DNA of 64,000 bases from an uncultured Bacilli bacterium (GCA_934167935.1 CAKPMH010000001.1:17231-81230); one strand, 5' to 3'; shown: positions 1 through 10,079, counted from the first letter of the stretch. Made by a program: numbers and translations. Notes: generated by a model from the letters alone, not told the origin.

Positions 1-961
1 TAATAAGTTCCATTTCCCTTATTTTACCAGTAGCATCTAAATTAAAACATTTACTTATTTCTCTACTATAACCGGGTTGTTCTACCATTGAATTTAAATT
101 TAACTCAGCTGTATTATAATATGATAACACGGAAAATATTTGATCCCTTATTTGCGATGATTCTCTACCACTTGATAATATATCAAGTAAAGATCTTGCT
201 ATAATGTCATTTTTTATTTTTATAACTTCTTTTTCTTCTTTAGCAAATACGGTTACTAATTTTAATGCTTTTTCAATTATTGGTAGTTGAGAATGTTTAG
301 TTGCACCTAAAAGTAAAGCAATATCATCTACTTTAAGTAGCCAAGGTGGAATTCTAAGAAGTTCTGTATCTGTTGTATTTGGATTTGTTGTATAAGCTTT
401 AAAACTTATTTCATTTACAACTTCATTTAAATTTTTTAAGGCATTATGATATTCTCCATATGCATCAAACATAAAAATACTTGATCTATATGGTATATAT
501 GTTTTTTTGCTAAATAAATTTTGAATTATTCTTGATACACTACATGATTTACCACTTCCAGTTGATCCAAATATAGCAAAGTGCTCACTAAAAAAATCAT
601 TTATATCTACACATATATCAACACCATCATATATTGTACTTTTTCCAATATATAAATGTTTATTTTCTAAATATTCTTCCTTACTAATTATTCCTTTTAC
701 CTTTTCTTTAGGTACCAATTCAATTATTGATTTAAAAGAAGGTTTTTTTATAACACCAAAAACAAACTTTTCATTTATTATTTCTCCTAATAAATTAATA
801 TCAGCTGTTTGTTTTTCTATATTTGTTATCTCTCCTATATATTTTCTATCATCATCTTGCATACTTACAAGTAAATTAGATAAACTTCCTACTTTATCTA
901 CTTCTATTTCTAATTTTATTTTAACTGTATTATCTTCTATAGAGATTATCTTTCCTAGCAT
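1..961 (-). CDS. HerA-like (DUF87) hexameric ATPase, C-terminus cut by window edge
   Basis: Only the first 320 codons are present; the gene runs off the left edge. The start ATG at 961 follows a GGTGAT ribosome binding site. Residues 1-120 form a small beta-rich region typical of the HAS-barrel domain. A Walker A motif GSTGSGKS lies at about 132-139, followed by FDAYGEYHNAL, which matches the DUF87/HerA ATPase family. HerA proteins translocate DNA, usually with the nuclease NurA during end resection, but no nurA is visible here. The gene has its own -10 box (TATAAT) just downstream of the yqeH terminator. Family assignment is fairly secure; the exact role is not. Confidence 0.8.
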   Translation of the reverse strand, partial: MLGKIISIEDNTVKIKLEIEVDKVGSLSNLLVSMQDDDRKYIGEITNIEKQTADINLLGEIINEKFVFGVIKKPSFKSIIELVPKEKVKGIISKEEYLENKHLYIGKSTIYDGVDICVDINDFFSEHFAIFGSTGSGKSCSVSRIIQNLFSKKTYIPYRSSIFMFDAYGEYHNALKNLNEVVNEISFKAYTTNPNTTDTELLRIPPWLLKVDDIALLLGATKHSQLPIIEKALKLVTVFAKEEKEVIKIKNDIIARSLLDILSSGRESSQIRDQIFSVLSYYNTAELNLNSMVEQPGYSREISKCFNLDATGKIREMELI

Positions 962-991
962 ACTATCACCTATTATAATTATATCATTTTT

Positions 992-1023
992 TTTATAAAA
1001 AAAAAGTCTATATAAGACTTTTT
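992..1023 (-). terminator. Rho-independent terminator after yqeH
   Basis: Stem AAAAAGTC/GACTTTTT with a 7-nt loop, followed on the minus strand by a T-run. It overlaps the yqeH stop codon and separates yqeH from the herA-like promoter. Confidence 0.8.
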
Positions 1024-1988
1024 CTTGTATAAACATCTACTTTATCTAATGTATATATTATTATTTTTGACTTTTTTACAATCTTTATAAAACCTAGTCC
1101 ATTAATTACAATATCTGTATTATCTTGAACATCAAATTCATGCTTTTTTAAATTATTTAGTTTATCATTATCTTTATAATATCTTTTAAATTCTAAATTA
1201 TTTGACATATAAAAAGTTAAACTATTGTTTTTATTTATTTCTACTTTAAGTAATTCATCTACTACTATTGATTGTTTTGTTTTTATTTGATATGTTTTCG
1301 GTTTTATTTCACAATTTGGAATTATTTTTTTTAATTTTTTTAAATCTACATTATTTATTATATTTCCTTCATCTAATAATCCAGGAGTATCTATTAATTT
1401 TATATCATTTAAATTTATTTCAATTGTATCTAATGTAGTTGAAGGTAAAAAACTCGTTGTTATATTAGAATACAGATTTGAATAATGATATATTAATTTA
1501 TTTATTAATGATGATTTACCAGCATTTGTAAAACCTATTACATATATATCATCTGTTTTATTTTCTTTTATTTTTTTATATAATAAATCGAAATTATAGT
1601 TTGTTTTACTACTTACTATTACTTTATCTATAATATTTAATTTATAATTATTAAAATAATCTTCTAAATTTTTATCATATACTGACAATGGAATAATATC
1701 TCTTTTTGTTAGAACAAGTAATATTTTATTTTTTAAATATTTATTTATTATTTCTAAATCTTTACCGATATTAAATAAATCTACTACTAATACTACTAAT
1801 GAACTATTTGGTATTGATTTTAATATTTTAATATAATCCTCATTGTTTTTATCTACTAATTTATAATCATTATAATGTTTTATTCTAAAACATCTTTCAC
1901 AATATTTTGAATCTGAATTTTTGGTATATCCTATTTTTTCTTTTGATTCTGTTTGTAAAAATGCCCCGCAACCTATACACTTATTCAT
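1008..1988 (-). CDS. yqeH: Circularly permuted ribosome-biogenesis GTPase YqeH
   Basis: 326 aa. An N-terminal zinc finger is visible (C4, C7, C30, C33). The GTPase motifs come in permuted order: G4 TKRD at about 94-97, G5 SSK at 126-128, G1 GFTNAGKSS at 152-160 and G3 DTPG at 200-203. This G4-G5-G1-G3 order is the hallmark of the YqeH/YlqF class, and the zinc finger points to YqeH, which acts in 30S subunit assembly. The start overlaps the end of yqeG by 8 bp, so the two are translated together. The protein is somewhat shorter than the B. subtilis one. Confidence 0.93.
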   Translation of the reverse strand: MNKCIGCGAFLQTESKEKIGYTKNSDSKYCERCFRIKHYNDYKLVDKNNEDYIKILKSIPNSSLVVLVVDLFNIGKDLEIINKYLKNKILLVLTKRDIIPLSVYDKNLEDYFNNYKLNIIDKVIVSSKTNYNFDLLYKKIKENKTDDIYVIGFTNAGKSSLINKLIYHYSNLYSNITTSFLPSTTLDTIEINLNDIKLIDTPGLLDEGNIINNVDLKKLKKIIPNCEIKPKTYQIKTKQSIVVDELLKVEINKNNSLTFYMSNNLEFKRYYKDNDKLNNLKKHEFDVQDNTDIVINGLGFIKIVKKSKIIIYTLDKVDVYTRKSLI

Positions 1989-2502
1989 AATATTTTCCTT
2001 TTTTAAATAAATTATTATCCCTAAGTTTTCTCATTATTCTTTTTTCTCTAAAGCGATTTGGTTTTGTAAAAAATGGATCTTTTGGCTCTAATGGAGTCGT
2101 TAAGATAGTTGTAATACCAACATTATTTCCACCAACTATGTCTGTTAATATTTGATCACCTATAATAGCAACCTCATTTATATCATATTTATACATATTT
2201 AGTACTTTATTAAAATTTTTAATTCTAGGTTTTCTTGCACTACCAAAAATATCTACATTTAATTCTTCTTTAAATTTACTTAATCTCATTTTAGGGCTGT
2301 TTGAAAAAATAATAATTTTAAAACCTTTTTGTTTTAATTTATAAAATAATTCTTTTGTTTCAATTCTAGGTTCTTTTTCTCTAAATGGTACAATTGTATT
2401 ATCCAAATCAAATAAAAGACATTTTATTCCTAAACTTTTTAATTTATCATAATTTATTTCATATATATTTTTTTTATAAATATCTGGTAAGTACTTCTCC
2501 AT
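1981..2502 (-). CDS. yqeG: YqeG family HAD-IIIA phosphatase
   Basis: 173 aa. HAD motif I, DLDNT, is at residues 32-36 with two Asp; motif II IIFSNSP lies near 64-70 and motif III/IV GDQILTD near 115. Length and motif layout match the YqeG family, which is usually encoded directly upstream of yqeH in Firmicutes, as here. The physiological substrate is not known. First gene of the yqeG-yqeH pair; the start is preceded by GGAGGAAT. Confidence 0.92.
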   Translation of the reverse strand: MEKYLPDIYKKNIYEINYDKLKSLGIKCLLFDLDNTIVPFREKEPRIETKELFYKLKQKGFKIIIFSNSPKMRLSKFKEELNVDIFGSARKPRIKNFNKVLNMYKYDINEVAIIGDQILTDIVGGNNVGITTILTTPLEPKDPFFTKPNRFREKRIMRKLRDNNLFKKGKYYE

Positions 2503-2543
2503 ATGTATTCCTCCATATAAATTATTTTAACATATATAAGTAT

Positions 2544-2574
2544 TAAAAAAAAGAGTTCTTAAAAAAACTCTTTT
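2544..2574 (-). terminator. Rho-independent terminator after the nucleotidyltransferase gene
   Basis: Stem AAAAGAGTT/AACTCTTTT with U-run on the minus strand, overlapping the stop region of the nucleotidyltransferase. Confidence 0.85.
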
Positions 2575-3505
2575 ATTTTTTTATATAAATTTTATTTTTA
2601 CTCCAAAGATCAAGGGGGTATTCACCATTATCAACTAATTTTTTTAATGATGTTTTAACATTTTCTGTATCCTCTTTATATGTAACTCCATACCATGTTG
2701 CATTAGTTTTTAAAACAGTACATTCTATATAATTATCTTCTATTGCATTTAATAATACATCTGGTATTAAATATTCACACTTTTCTAAATTATCTTTATT
2801 TTCTTCTAAAAAAATTGGAAAATTTTTTTCGATATATTCAAAAATACTTGGAGTAAATAATAACATATTCATAGATACAATAGTATCTTCACTAACCATA
2901 AATGGTTTTGTATTATTTAAAGGAGATGCTATTATACCTTCATCTATTTTAGAAACATTACTCTCTATTATTTTAATTAATTTATCTTCTTTTACTTCAC
3001 AAACGCCTCTTTTTACAGCACCATTTTCTGTAATCGTATTTTTTACTTTGTATCCTATCATACCATATTTATTTTGATTATCTAAATTTTTTAAAAATTT
3101 TGCTCCCTCATTAAAAGCATCTCTACCATAAAAGTCATCTGAATTAATAATCATAAATGGTTCATTTATTTTATCTTTACAACAAAGAATTGCATGAGCC
3201 GTTCCTAATGGTTTAACTCTATCTTTTGGCAATTCAACATTAGTTGGAACATTGTCATTTTTTTGAAAGCAATATTCAACATTTACATATGGTTCTACTC
3301 TGCTTCCTATTGTTTGTTTAAAAATTTCATAATTTTCTTCTTTTATCAAAAAGATTACTTTATTAAATCCTGCTTTTATTGCATCGTAAACAGAATAATC
3401 TATTATAAATTCATCATTTGGTCCCATTGGGGTAATTTGTTTAAGCCCTCCAAAACGGCTTCCCATTCCAGCTGCTAAAACTACTAGTGTAATATTTTTA
3501 TTCAT
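2573..3505 (-). CDS. Sugar-nucleotide type nucleotidyltransferase
   Basis: 310 aa. Residues 11-24 carry the nucleotidyltransferase signature (LAAGMGSRFGGLKQ), and a later INSDDFYG resembles the metal-binding Asp region. The fold class transfers NMP to sugar phosphates, as in glucose-1-phosphate uridylyltransferases and related enzymes. The sugar cannot be read from the sequence. It is the last gene of a pcrA - 52-aa membrane protein - nucleotidyltransferase unit, only 8 bp from the preceding stop, and ends in a terminator. The start ATG follows AGGAGG. Confidence 0.82.
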   Translation of the reverse strand: MNKNITLVVLAAGMGSRFGGLKQITPMGPNDEFIIDYSVYDAIKAGFNKVIFLIKEENYEIFKQTIGSRVEPYVNVEYCFQKNDNVPTNVELPKDRVKPLGTAHAILCCKDKINEPFMIINSDDFYGRDAFNEGAKFLKNLDNQNKYGMIGYKVKNTITENGAVKRGVCEVKEDKLIKIIESNVSKIDEGIIASPLNNTKPFMVSEDTIVSMNMLLFTPSIFEYIEKNFPIFLEENKDNLEKCEYLIPDVLLNAIEDNYIECTVLKTNATWYGVTYKEDTENVKTSLKKLVDNGEYPLDLWSKNKIYIKK

Positions 3506-3513
3506 AAAGCCTC

Positions 3514-3672
3514 CTATTCATCATTTTTATGAAGTGCTCTCCATGCTACAGTAAATATTAAAAGTCCTCCTAAGAAAAGCACTATCATTAAAACTGGACT
3601 ACTATGTGATATAATCCAATCTCTAAAATTGTCACTTATTTTTTTTAATGAATCATATAAATTTAATATCAT
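3514..3672 (-). CDS. Small single-span membrane protein (52 aa)
   Basis: 52-aa ORF with an amphipathic N-terminus ending in DWIISH, then one transmembrane helix at about residues 26-44 and a short charged tail (ALHKNDE). Its ATG overlaps the pcrA stop codon in an ATGA arrangement and its stop lies 8 bp before the next start. That translational coupling argues that it is a real gene. I do not recognise a family. It could be a small membrane accessory protein of unknown partner. Confidence 0.6.
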   Translation of the reverse strand: MILNLYDSLKKISDNFRDWIISHSSPVLMIVLFLGGLLIFTVAWRALHKNDE

Positions 3673-5756
3673 TTTTTATCAACCTTTCTAATTACTTTAT
3701 GTCCTTTTATAAATGTTTTTATTCCATATTCATGACTGAATGCTATATCTAGTGTTTTATCTTTTATAGCTACTATAATACCTATTCCATAAATATCATG
3801 TTCAACTTTTTCTCCTAGACTATATTCTTCATTTTCATTGATCAAATCTTCTTTTACTATCTTTTCATTTATATTTTTTTCTTCTTCTAAATTTTCTTCA
3901 TTTATTTCATTTATAAATCGGCTTGGTAAATTATTACTTTCATTACCATATAACATTCTTTTTTTTGCATTTACAAGCTCTAATCTTTTTTTTGCTCTAG
4001 TAACTGCTACATAGAAAAGTCTTCTTTCTTCTTCTATTTCTTCATGACTTGATAAAGAATTATTATGTGGAAATATTCCTTCTTCTAATCCTGCAATAAA
4101 TACATTATCAAATTCTAATCCTTTTGATGAATGTACAGTCATTAATGTTACTAAATCAGTATTAAGATTATGTTCTTCCATATCAGCAACTAAGCTAATT
4201 TCCTCTAAGAATGCTTGTAATGATATTATACCATACTTTTCTTCAAATGTTTTAGTTATTGATTTAAATTCCTCTAGATTTTCTAATCTGATATCTGCTT
4301 CTAATGTTTTTTCTTTTTCTAATTCTTCTTTTATTCCTGTTTTATCTAAAATTGTATCTATTAATTCTGTTAAAGATAAATCTTTTTCTAATTCTTTAAT
4401 TTCTTCTATTATTTTTTTAAATTCTAGTTCTTTTCCACTTTCTATTGCATCATACAAACTTGTTTGATTAAGTGTTGCCATCATTTCTAAATTTTCTATT
4501 GTTTTTATACCAATTTTTCTTTTTGGGACATTTATTATTCTAAGTAAGCTTGTATTATCACTATTATTATATATTAACTTTAAATAAGCAATTAAATCTT
4601 TAATTTCTTTTCTTTTATAGAAAAAGAAACTTCCTACTACTTTATATGGAATATTTTCTTTTAAAAGGGCTTCTTCTATATTTCTTGATTGAGCATTTGT
4701 TCTATATAAAACAGCTATATCCTCTTTTTTTACGCCATTTATGATTAAATTTTTTATCTCACTTACAATATGATAAGCTTCATCTTTTTCATTTAAAGCT
4801 TTATAATATTTCACTTTTGATCCTTCAGTATTTTCTGTCCATAATTTTTTATCTTTTCTATTAATATTATTTTTTATAATATCATTTGCAACATTTAATA
4901 TATATTTAGTTGATCTATAATTTTGCTCTAATAAAATTGTTTTTGTATTTTCATAGTCTTTTTCAAAATTTAAAATATTTTTATAATTTGCCCCTCTAAA
5001 AGAATATATTGATTGAGATTCATCTCCTACTACACAAATATTTTTGTATTTAGCACTTATCATTTTAACAAGAATATATTGTGCTTCGTTTGTATCTTGA
5101 TATTCATCTACTAATATGTATTTAAATCTTTCTTGATATTCTCTTAATACTTCTATATTTTTTCTAAAAAGTTTTATTGGTAATATTAATAAATCATCAA
5201 AATCAAGTGAATTACTATTAAATAATGTATTTTCATATCTTCTATATACTTCAACTACTTTTTCTTCAAAATCAGTATTAGCATATTTACTATAACTATC
5301 TGGATCTAATAGTTCATTTTTAGCACTACCTATTCTATTTTTTATAGCTTTAGGATTATAATTTTTTGGATCTAGATCTAATTCTTTGATAATTTTTTTT
5401 ATAATTGTTAGTGAATCATCACTATCAATAATAGTAAAATTTTGTTTATATCCTAAATAGGTTGCATATTTTCTTAATATAGATAAGCCAAATGAATGAA
5501 AAGTTGATACTTGCATACCATAGAATTCATTATCTAACATATTAATTATTCTTTCTTTCATTTCTTTAGCAGCTTTATTTGTAAATGTTATTGCAAGAAT
5601 ATTATAAGGATCTACACCTTTTTCTTTTATAAGATAAGCAATTCTAGTTGTTAATACTTTTGTTTTACCACTTCCTGCTCCTGCTAGTACTAAAAGAGGT
5701 CCTTCTGTTTGTTTTACTGCTTCTTTTTGTTCTTTGTTTAGTGTTTCTAAATTCAT
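3669..5756 (-). CDS. pcrA: UvrD/PcrA-type superfamily 1 DNA helicase
   Basis: 695 aa, the usual PcrA length. Motif I AGAGSGKT at 25-32, motif [10 protein letters not shown] near 217, QNYRS near motif IV, a [11 protein letters not shown] motif V/VI region and [10 protein letters not shown] near the C-terminal core are all present. The C-terminal 60 residues form the PcrA-type tail. PcrA is a 3'-5' helicase for repair and plasmid replication, and removes RecA. It is first in a three-gene unit. The start has an AGGTGAT site. An extended -10 (TG-G-TAAAAT) lies just upstream. Confidence 0.95.
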   Translation of the reverse strand: MNLETLNKEQKEAVKQTEGPLLVLAGAGSGKTKVLTTRIAYLIKEKGVDPYNILAITFTNKAAKEMKERIINMLDNEFYGMQVSTFHSFGLSILRKYATYLGYKQNFTIIDSDDSLTIIKKIIKELDLDPKNYNPKAIKNRIGSAKNELLDPDSYSKYANTDFEEKVVEVYRRYENTLFNSNSLDFDDLLILPIKLFRKNIEVLREYQERFKYILVDEYQDTNEAQYILVKMISAKYKNICVVGDESQSIYSFRGANYKNILNFEKDYENTKTILLEQNYRSTKYILNVANDIIKNNINRKDKKLWTENTEGSKVKYYKALNEKDEAYHIVSEIKNLIINGVKKEDIAVLYRTNAQSRNIEEALLKENIPYKVVGSFFFYKRKEIKDLIAYLKLIYNNSDNTSLLRIINVPKRKIGIKTIENLEMMATLNQTSLYDAIESGKELEFKKIIEEIKELEKDLSLTELIDTILDKTGIKEELEKEKTLEADIRLENLEEFKSITKTFEEKYGIISLQAFLEEISLVADMEEHNLNTDLVTLMTVHSSKGLEFDNVFIAGLEEGIFPHNNSLSSHEEIEEERRLFYVAVTRAKKRLELVNAKKRMLYGNESNNLPSRFINEINEENLEEEKNINEKIVKEDLINENEEYSLGEKVEHDIYGIGIIVAIKDKTLDIAFSHEYGIKTFIKGHKVIRKVDKK

Positions 5757-5841
5757 TTTATCACCTAACTTATTTTACCATACTTTAGTTATTAATACAC
5801 ACATAAACATTAATTTCTTTTATATTATAGTAGGTGATTTT

Positions 5842-6360
5842 ATGTTTTTTAAAGATTTATTAAGTGATGCATTAAATATTAAAAAAAAGGATCCAGCTTG
5901 TCGAAATATTTTAGAAGTTTTTTTATTATATCCTGGATTTCATGCCTTGTTTTTTCATAGAATTGCACATTTTTTCTATAAATTAAAATTATTTTTTATT
6001 GCTAGATTAATCTCACAAATATCAAGATTTTTAACACTAATTGAGATTCATCCCGGGGCTAAAATAGGGAAAAATTTGTTTATTGATCATGGATGTGGAA
6101 TTGTTATTGGAGAAACTTGTGTTATTGGTGATAACTGTACTATATATCATTCTGTAACTTTAGGTGGAACAGGTAAAGATAAATTTAAAAGACATCCAAA
6201 TGTTGGATGTAATGTAATGATTGGAGCTGGAGCTAAAATATTAGGCCCTATAAATATTGGCGATAATGTCAAAATTGGAGCCGGTAGTGTTGTTGTAAAA
6301 GATGTAAAATCTAACACAACTGTTATTGGTAATTATGCGAATGAATTAAAAAAACATTAG
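5842..6360 (+). CDS. cysE: Serine O-acetyltransferase CysE
   Basis: 172 aa from the ATG at 5842, which follows TAGGTGATTTT; in-frame ATGs further upstream have no such site. Hexapeptide repeats begin around residue 65 and include the family motif [12 protein letters not shown] with the catalytic Asp-His pair. The later repeats GAGAKILG and GAGSVVVK complete the left-handed helix. CysE acetylates serine as the first step of cysteine synthesis. The N-terminal helical region is short, as in other Firmicutes. Monocistronic: -10-like TATTAT directly precedes the ribosome site, and a bidirectional terminator follows. Confidence 0.93.
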   Translation: MFFKDLLSDALNIKKKDPACRNILEVFLLYPGFHALFFHRIAHFFYKLKLFFIARLISQISRFLTLIEIHPGAKIGKNLFIDHGCGIVIGETCVIGDNCTIYHSVTLGGTGKDKFKRHPNVGCNVMIGAGAKILGPINIGDNVKIGAGSVVVKDVKSNTTVIGNYANELKKH

Positions 6361-6380
6361 TTAAAATCTAATGTTTTTTT
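6349..6380. terminator. Bidirectional terminator between cysE and scpB
   Basis: Perfect stem AAAAAACATTAG/CTAATGTTTTTT with a 7-nt loop. A and T tracts on both flanks let it act on both strands between the convergent genes. Confidence 0.85.
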
Positions 6381-6945
6381 AGTCTATTTCTTTGTATTTT
6401 GATTCAAATAAATCTTTTTCTTCATCATCTACTTTTATTTCTTCTAATTTTGGTAGTTCTTTTGTACTTGATAGGCCAAAATAATCCAAAAATTTATCTG
6501 TAACACCATATAATATAGGTCTTCCAGCACTTTCACTTCTTCCTTTTTCTTCTATTAAATCTCTTGATACAAGTTTTCTTATCATATGACTACTACTAAT
6601 TCCTCTTACTTGATCTACATCTATTCTTGTTATTGGTTCATTATAAGCAATAATAGCAAGTGTTTCTAAAGCTGCTTGACTTAATTGTGTATCTTCAACT
6701 TCTACTAATTTTTCAAAATATTTTTTATGTTCTTCTTTTGTCGTTAATTTTAATTTATTTCCTAATACTTTTAATGTTATTCCTCTTTTTGAATCATTAT
6801 AAATAAGAGTTAATTCTTTTACTATTTCTTTTAATTTTTTATCATCTATTTCTAATATTTCCATTATTTGTGTTGTTGTTATTCCATCTTCTCCTACAAC
6901 AAATAAAAGACCTTCTAATACTCCTGTTAAATCCATTTTATTCAC
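6379..6945 (-). CDS. scpB: Segregation and condensation protein ScpB
   Basis: 188 aa. Two winged-helix domains fit residues 5-80 and 85-165, with the family motif ALETLAIIAYNEPITR and the following VRGISSSHMIRKLVSRDLI. ScpB binds ScpA and the SMC ATPase to form the chromosome-condensing complex. The start overlaps the end of scpA by 8 bp. Acidic C-terminal tail. Confidence 0.95.
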   Translation of the reverse strand: MNKMDLTGVLEGLLFVVGEDGITTTQIMEILEIDDKKLKEIVKELTLIYNDSKRGITLKVLGNKLKLTTKEEHKKYFEKLVEVEDTQLSQAALETLAIIAYNEPITRIDVDQVRGISSSHMIRKLVSRDLIEEKGRSESAGRPILYGVTDKFLDYFGLSSTKELPKLEEIKVDDEEKDLFESKYKEID

Positions 6946-7657
6946 CTCTATATGTTAAATATATATTATCAAAATTATCATCTTGTTTTATTGTTATTTC
7001 TTGCTTTCTTGCCATACTTAGAATTGATAAAAATGTTACTATAATGTAATCTTTTTTATGTATTTCAAATAATTCTTCAAAGTCTATTCTTTTTTTATTC
7101 TTTAATATTTTTCTTATTTCTTCACTTCTATCTTTAACTGAATATTCTTTTTTACTTATTTTAGTATTTAAAGGTTTTTCTTCTTCTTTTCTAATTAAAA
7201 ATTTTTGAAATACCTCTAGTAATTGATCTAAATCTACATCTCCTAAGTCTAGTTGTTCTTCTTCATTTCTATAAAGACTTAAATTTTCTACACTTTTTGT
7301 AAAATATTTTTTTCTATCTTCTTCTAATTTTTTAAAATCACTTGTTATTTCTTTATATTTTTTATATTCTATTAATCTATTTATTAATTGTTCTTTTGGA
7401 TCTTCTTCTATTTCTTCTAATTTTTCTTTTCTTGGAAGAAGGATTGATGATTTAATTTCTAAAAGCTCAGCTGCCATAATTAAATATTCACTTGCAACAT
7501 TTAAATTCATTTCTTCCATTTTATTTATAAAATCAAGATATTGTTTTGTTATTTGTTCAATACTTATATCTCTTATATCCACATCATTTGTTTTTATTAA
7601 ATGAAGTAATAAATCCATTGGGCCTTCAAAATCATTTATAGTTATTTTGTAATCCAT
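6938..7657 (-). CDS. scpA: Segregation and condensation protein ScpA (kleisin)
   Basis: 239 aa. The N-terminal FEGPMDLLLHLIKTNDVDI is the classic ScpA signature, and MAAELLEIKSSILLP lies near residue 85. The C-terminal winged helix (FLSILSMARKQEI) binds the SMC head. Upstream, a TATAAT box lies about 7 nt before the AGGTGG site, giving a very short leader. It forms an operon with scpB. Confidence 0.95.
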   Translation of the reverse strand: MDYKITINDFEGPMDLLLHLIKTNDVDIRDISIEQITKQYLDFINKMEEMNLNVASEYLIMAAELLEIKSSILLPRKEKLEEIEEDPKEQLINRLIEYKKYKEITSDFKKLEEDRKKYFTKSVENLSLYRNEEEQLDLGDVDLDQLLEVFQKFLIRKEEEKPLNTKISKKEYSVKDRSEEIRKILKNKKRIDFEELFEIHKKDYIIVTFLSILSMARKQEITIKQDDNFDNIYLTYRGE

Positions 7658-7687
7658 TATACCACCTATCTAATTATATCATAAAAA

Positions 7688-7712
7688 TTAAAAAAAACTC
7701 AATTAAGAGTTT
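7688..7712 (-). terminator. Rho-independent terminator after the Asn/Gln-rich gene
   Basis: Stem AAACTC/GAGTTT followed on the minus strand by seven T residues, at the stop codon of the upstream gene. Confidence 0.75.
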
Positions 7713-8334
7713 ATAAAAACTTAGATAAATATGGAAGAGCAATAATTACAGCAAGCATTAAAATTGCTAGAAAAATTATAAATTTTATATTAGCATTTTC
7801 ATCTGCATTTAAATTTGCTTTTTCATTACTTGCATATCCATATTTTGGTTTTTCTTCGACAACATTATTAACTTCAGGTTGTATATTAACGTTATTCACA
7901 GGTTGAGCATCTATATTATTTGGTTCAGATAGTTCTACACCAAATACATTTTGATTAGTATCTTCTACATTAAGTACTGGTACAGGATTACTAGAATTTA
8001 TATTTTCATAGTTTTGATTTTGATAATTTGACTGTCCTTGTTGATATGTATTTTGATTATAGTTTGGTTGCTCTTGTTGATATGTATTTTGATTATAATT
8101 TGGTTGTTCTTGTTGATACATATTTTGATTATAATTATCTATATTTTGATTATTCATAGTTTGACTATTATAATTTGTATTTGAATTATAGTTATCTATA
8201 CCTTGATTATAATTTATAGTTTGATTATTATAATTTTGTTCCATAGGTTGATTTTGTTGATACGTATTTGGGTTATTATTTGTACTATTTAAATTATTAA
8301 AATCAACTACATTCATATTATTATTTTCATTCAT
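7711..8334 (-). CDS. Asn/Gln-rich protein with C-terminal membrane anchor
   Basis: 207 aa, not recognised as a named family. Residues 1-120 are almost entirely Asn, Gln, Tyr and Pro and include three near-identical 12-residue repeats of the type NTYQQEQPNYNQ. After a short acidic linker, one hydrophobic helix at about residues 186-204 ends the protein (ALPYLSKFL). It is therefore a tail-anchored or C-terminally anchored protein with a disordered cytoplasmic or surface domain. The start follows AGAGAGGTTGAT. It has its own terminator. The function is unknown. Confidence 0.7.
   Translation of the reverse strand: MNENNNMNVVDFNNLNSTNNNPNTYQQNQPMEQNYNNQTINYNQGIDNYNSNTNYNSQTMNNQNIDNYNQNMYQQEQPNYNQNTYQQEQPNYNQNTYQQGQSNYQNQNYENINSSNPVPVLNVEDTNQNVFGVELSEPNNIDAQPVNNVNIQPEVNNVVEEKPKYGYASNEKANLNADENANIKFIIFLAILMLAVIIALPYLSKFL
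8036..8148 (-). repeat. 36-bp in-frame tandem repeat (about 3 copies)
   Basis: Copies are spaced exactly 36 bp apart (anchor positions 8041, 8077, 8113) and encode the 12-aa Gln/Asn-rich unit of the surrounding gene. Because the unit is a multiple of three, copy-number change would alter length but not frame. Confidence 0.75.
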
Positions 8335-8402
8335 ATTATCAACCTCTCTTTATTATATCTATTAATTAGTATATCAAATTTTTATTAAAATTAAAAGTAT
8401 TT

Positions 8403-10079
8403 TTATTTAAATTGTTTAATATACATATTATAATATAAACTTTTTTTATCAATTAACTCTCTATGACTACCAATTTCTTTTATTTTTCCAGTTTTTAATA
8501 CTAATATTTTATCAAAATTTTTTATAGTTGATAGTCTATGTGCTATAACAATTGATGTTCTATTTTTTAATATTTTTTTTATTCCTTCATATATATCTTT
8601 TTCTGTTTTTATATCAACTTCACTTGTTGCTTCATCTAGTATAACAATTTTAGGATTTTTTATTAAACATCTTACAATTGATAATAATTGTTTTTCACCA
8701 TTTGATAAATTATTTGCATTATTATCTATTATAGTATAATAACCATTGGGTAATTTTTCTATAAATTTATTAGCATTTATATCTTCACATATATGAATAA
8801 CTTCTTCATCTGTTATATCAATACCACATTTTATATTATTCATTATAGTATCTTTAAAAAAATAAGCATCTTGAAGAACTAGTCCTATATTTTTCCTTAA
8901 TTCATTTTTATCTATTTCATTTATATCAACATTATCTATTAGTATTTGTCCCTTATTTATTTTGTAAAATTTTTCTATCAAATTTATTATAGTTGTTTTA
9001 CCACTTCCAGTTTCTCCTACAATAGCAAGATTTTCATTTTCTTTTAATTTTATATTTATATTATTTAATATATTTTTTTGATCATATTTAAAATATACAT
9101 TTTTAAATTCGATATTTCCTTTTATAGAAGGAACAATTAATCCATTATCTTCTATTTTCTGATTTAAAATATTATTAATTCTTTTAAATCCCGCAATTGC
9201 TTCTCCTACAGTTGCTACTAAGGATGAAATGTCATTTATTGGATTTCTAAACATTGTTGCATATGATAAAAAAGAAACTATTTTACCTATTGTAATACTT
9301 TTATTTACAACAAGTATAGAGCCAACACCTATTATTAAAATATTACTTAAATTATTTATAATTAAATTAATTGGTAAAATTAAATATGAATAAACGCTTG
9401 ATTTAATAGCATAATCTCTATATATTTTATTAATATTATTAAATTTATCTATAAAATAACTTTCTTTATTAATTGATTTTATTTGTTTAATATTACTTGC
9501 TATTTCTTCTGTACTTGATGTTAAATTTCCAAGTGAATTTTGAAGAGAATCAAAATAGTAATTCATTTTTTTACTCATTTTTAATATGATTAAAAAAAAT
9601 AATGGTACAGATAATATAACTATAATTGACAATGTAACATTCATATAAAACATTATTATAGTAACACCTATAACTGTAATAATACTATTTATTATAGTTG
9701 TAATTACTTCTTCTAAGCATTCACTTATTTTATCTAAATCATTTGTTAAAGTACTAATTATATTACCTATATCATTTTTATCAAAATATGATAATGGAAG
9801 TTTTTCTAAGTGATTTAGTGTATCTCTTCTTATTTTATATATTGTATTTTCTACACTATTTATTATTATTTTATTTTGGATTATTGTTAAAATATAATTA
9901 ATTATATATATAAATAGTAATATAATTATAAAACTTGTTATATTTTTAGTTATATTATCTATTATATATCCTATAATATATGGAATAAATATACTTATTG
10001 TTGTATTTATAATGGTTAATATTGAAATAGTTATAATAACCTTTTTATTTATATATTTTATTATTTTATTAATTTCCAT
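8403..10079 (-). CDS. ABC exporter half-transporter (membrane plus ATPase domain), subunit 2
   Basis: 558 aa. Six hydrophobic segments fill residues 15-290. The ATPase domain follows, with Walker A GETGSGKT (near 357), a Q-loop LQDAYFF, signature LSNGEKQ in place of LSGGQ, Walker B IVILDEATSEVD and H-loop AHRLS. The start overlaps the previous stop in a TAATG arrangement, so the two genes encode a heterodimeric exporter. The degenerate signature against LSGGEKQ in the partner suggests one non-canonical ATP site. Substrate unknown; drug or lipid/peptide export is typical of the class. Confidence 0.88.
   Translation of the reverse strand: MEINKIIKYINKKVIITISILTIINTTISIFIPYIIGYIIDNITKNITSFIIILLFIYIINYILTIIQNKIIINSVENTIYKIRRDTLNHLEKLPLSYFDKNDIGNIISTLTNDLDKISECLEEVITTIINSIITVIGVTIIMFYMNVTLSIIVILSVPLFFLIILKMSKKMNYYFDSLQNSLGNLTSSTEEIASNIKQIKSINKESYFIDKFNNINKIYRDYAIKSSVYSYLILPINLIINNLSNILIIGVGSILVVNKSITIGKIVSFLSYATMFRNPINDISSLVATVGEAIAGFKRINNILNQKIEDNGLIVPSIKGNIEFKNVYFKYDQKNILNNINIKLKENENLAIVGETGSGKTTIINLIEKFYKINKGQILIDNVDINEIDKNELRKNIGLVLQDAYFFKDTIMNNIKCGIDITDEEVIHICEDINANKFIEKLPNGYYTIIDNNANNLSNGEKQLLSIVRCLIKNPKIVILDEATSEVDIKTEKDIYEGIKKILKNRTSIVIAHRLSTIKNFDKILVLKTGKIKEIGSHRELIDKKSLYYNMYIKQFK

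Noticed and set aside
5734..5841. Longer N-terminus for CysE from an upstream ATG at 5734
   Set aside because: It overlaps the pcrA start and lacks a ribosome site; the ATG at 5842 after TAGGTGAT starts the homologous region.
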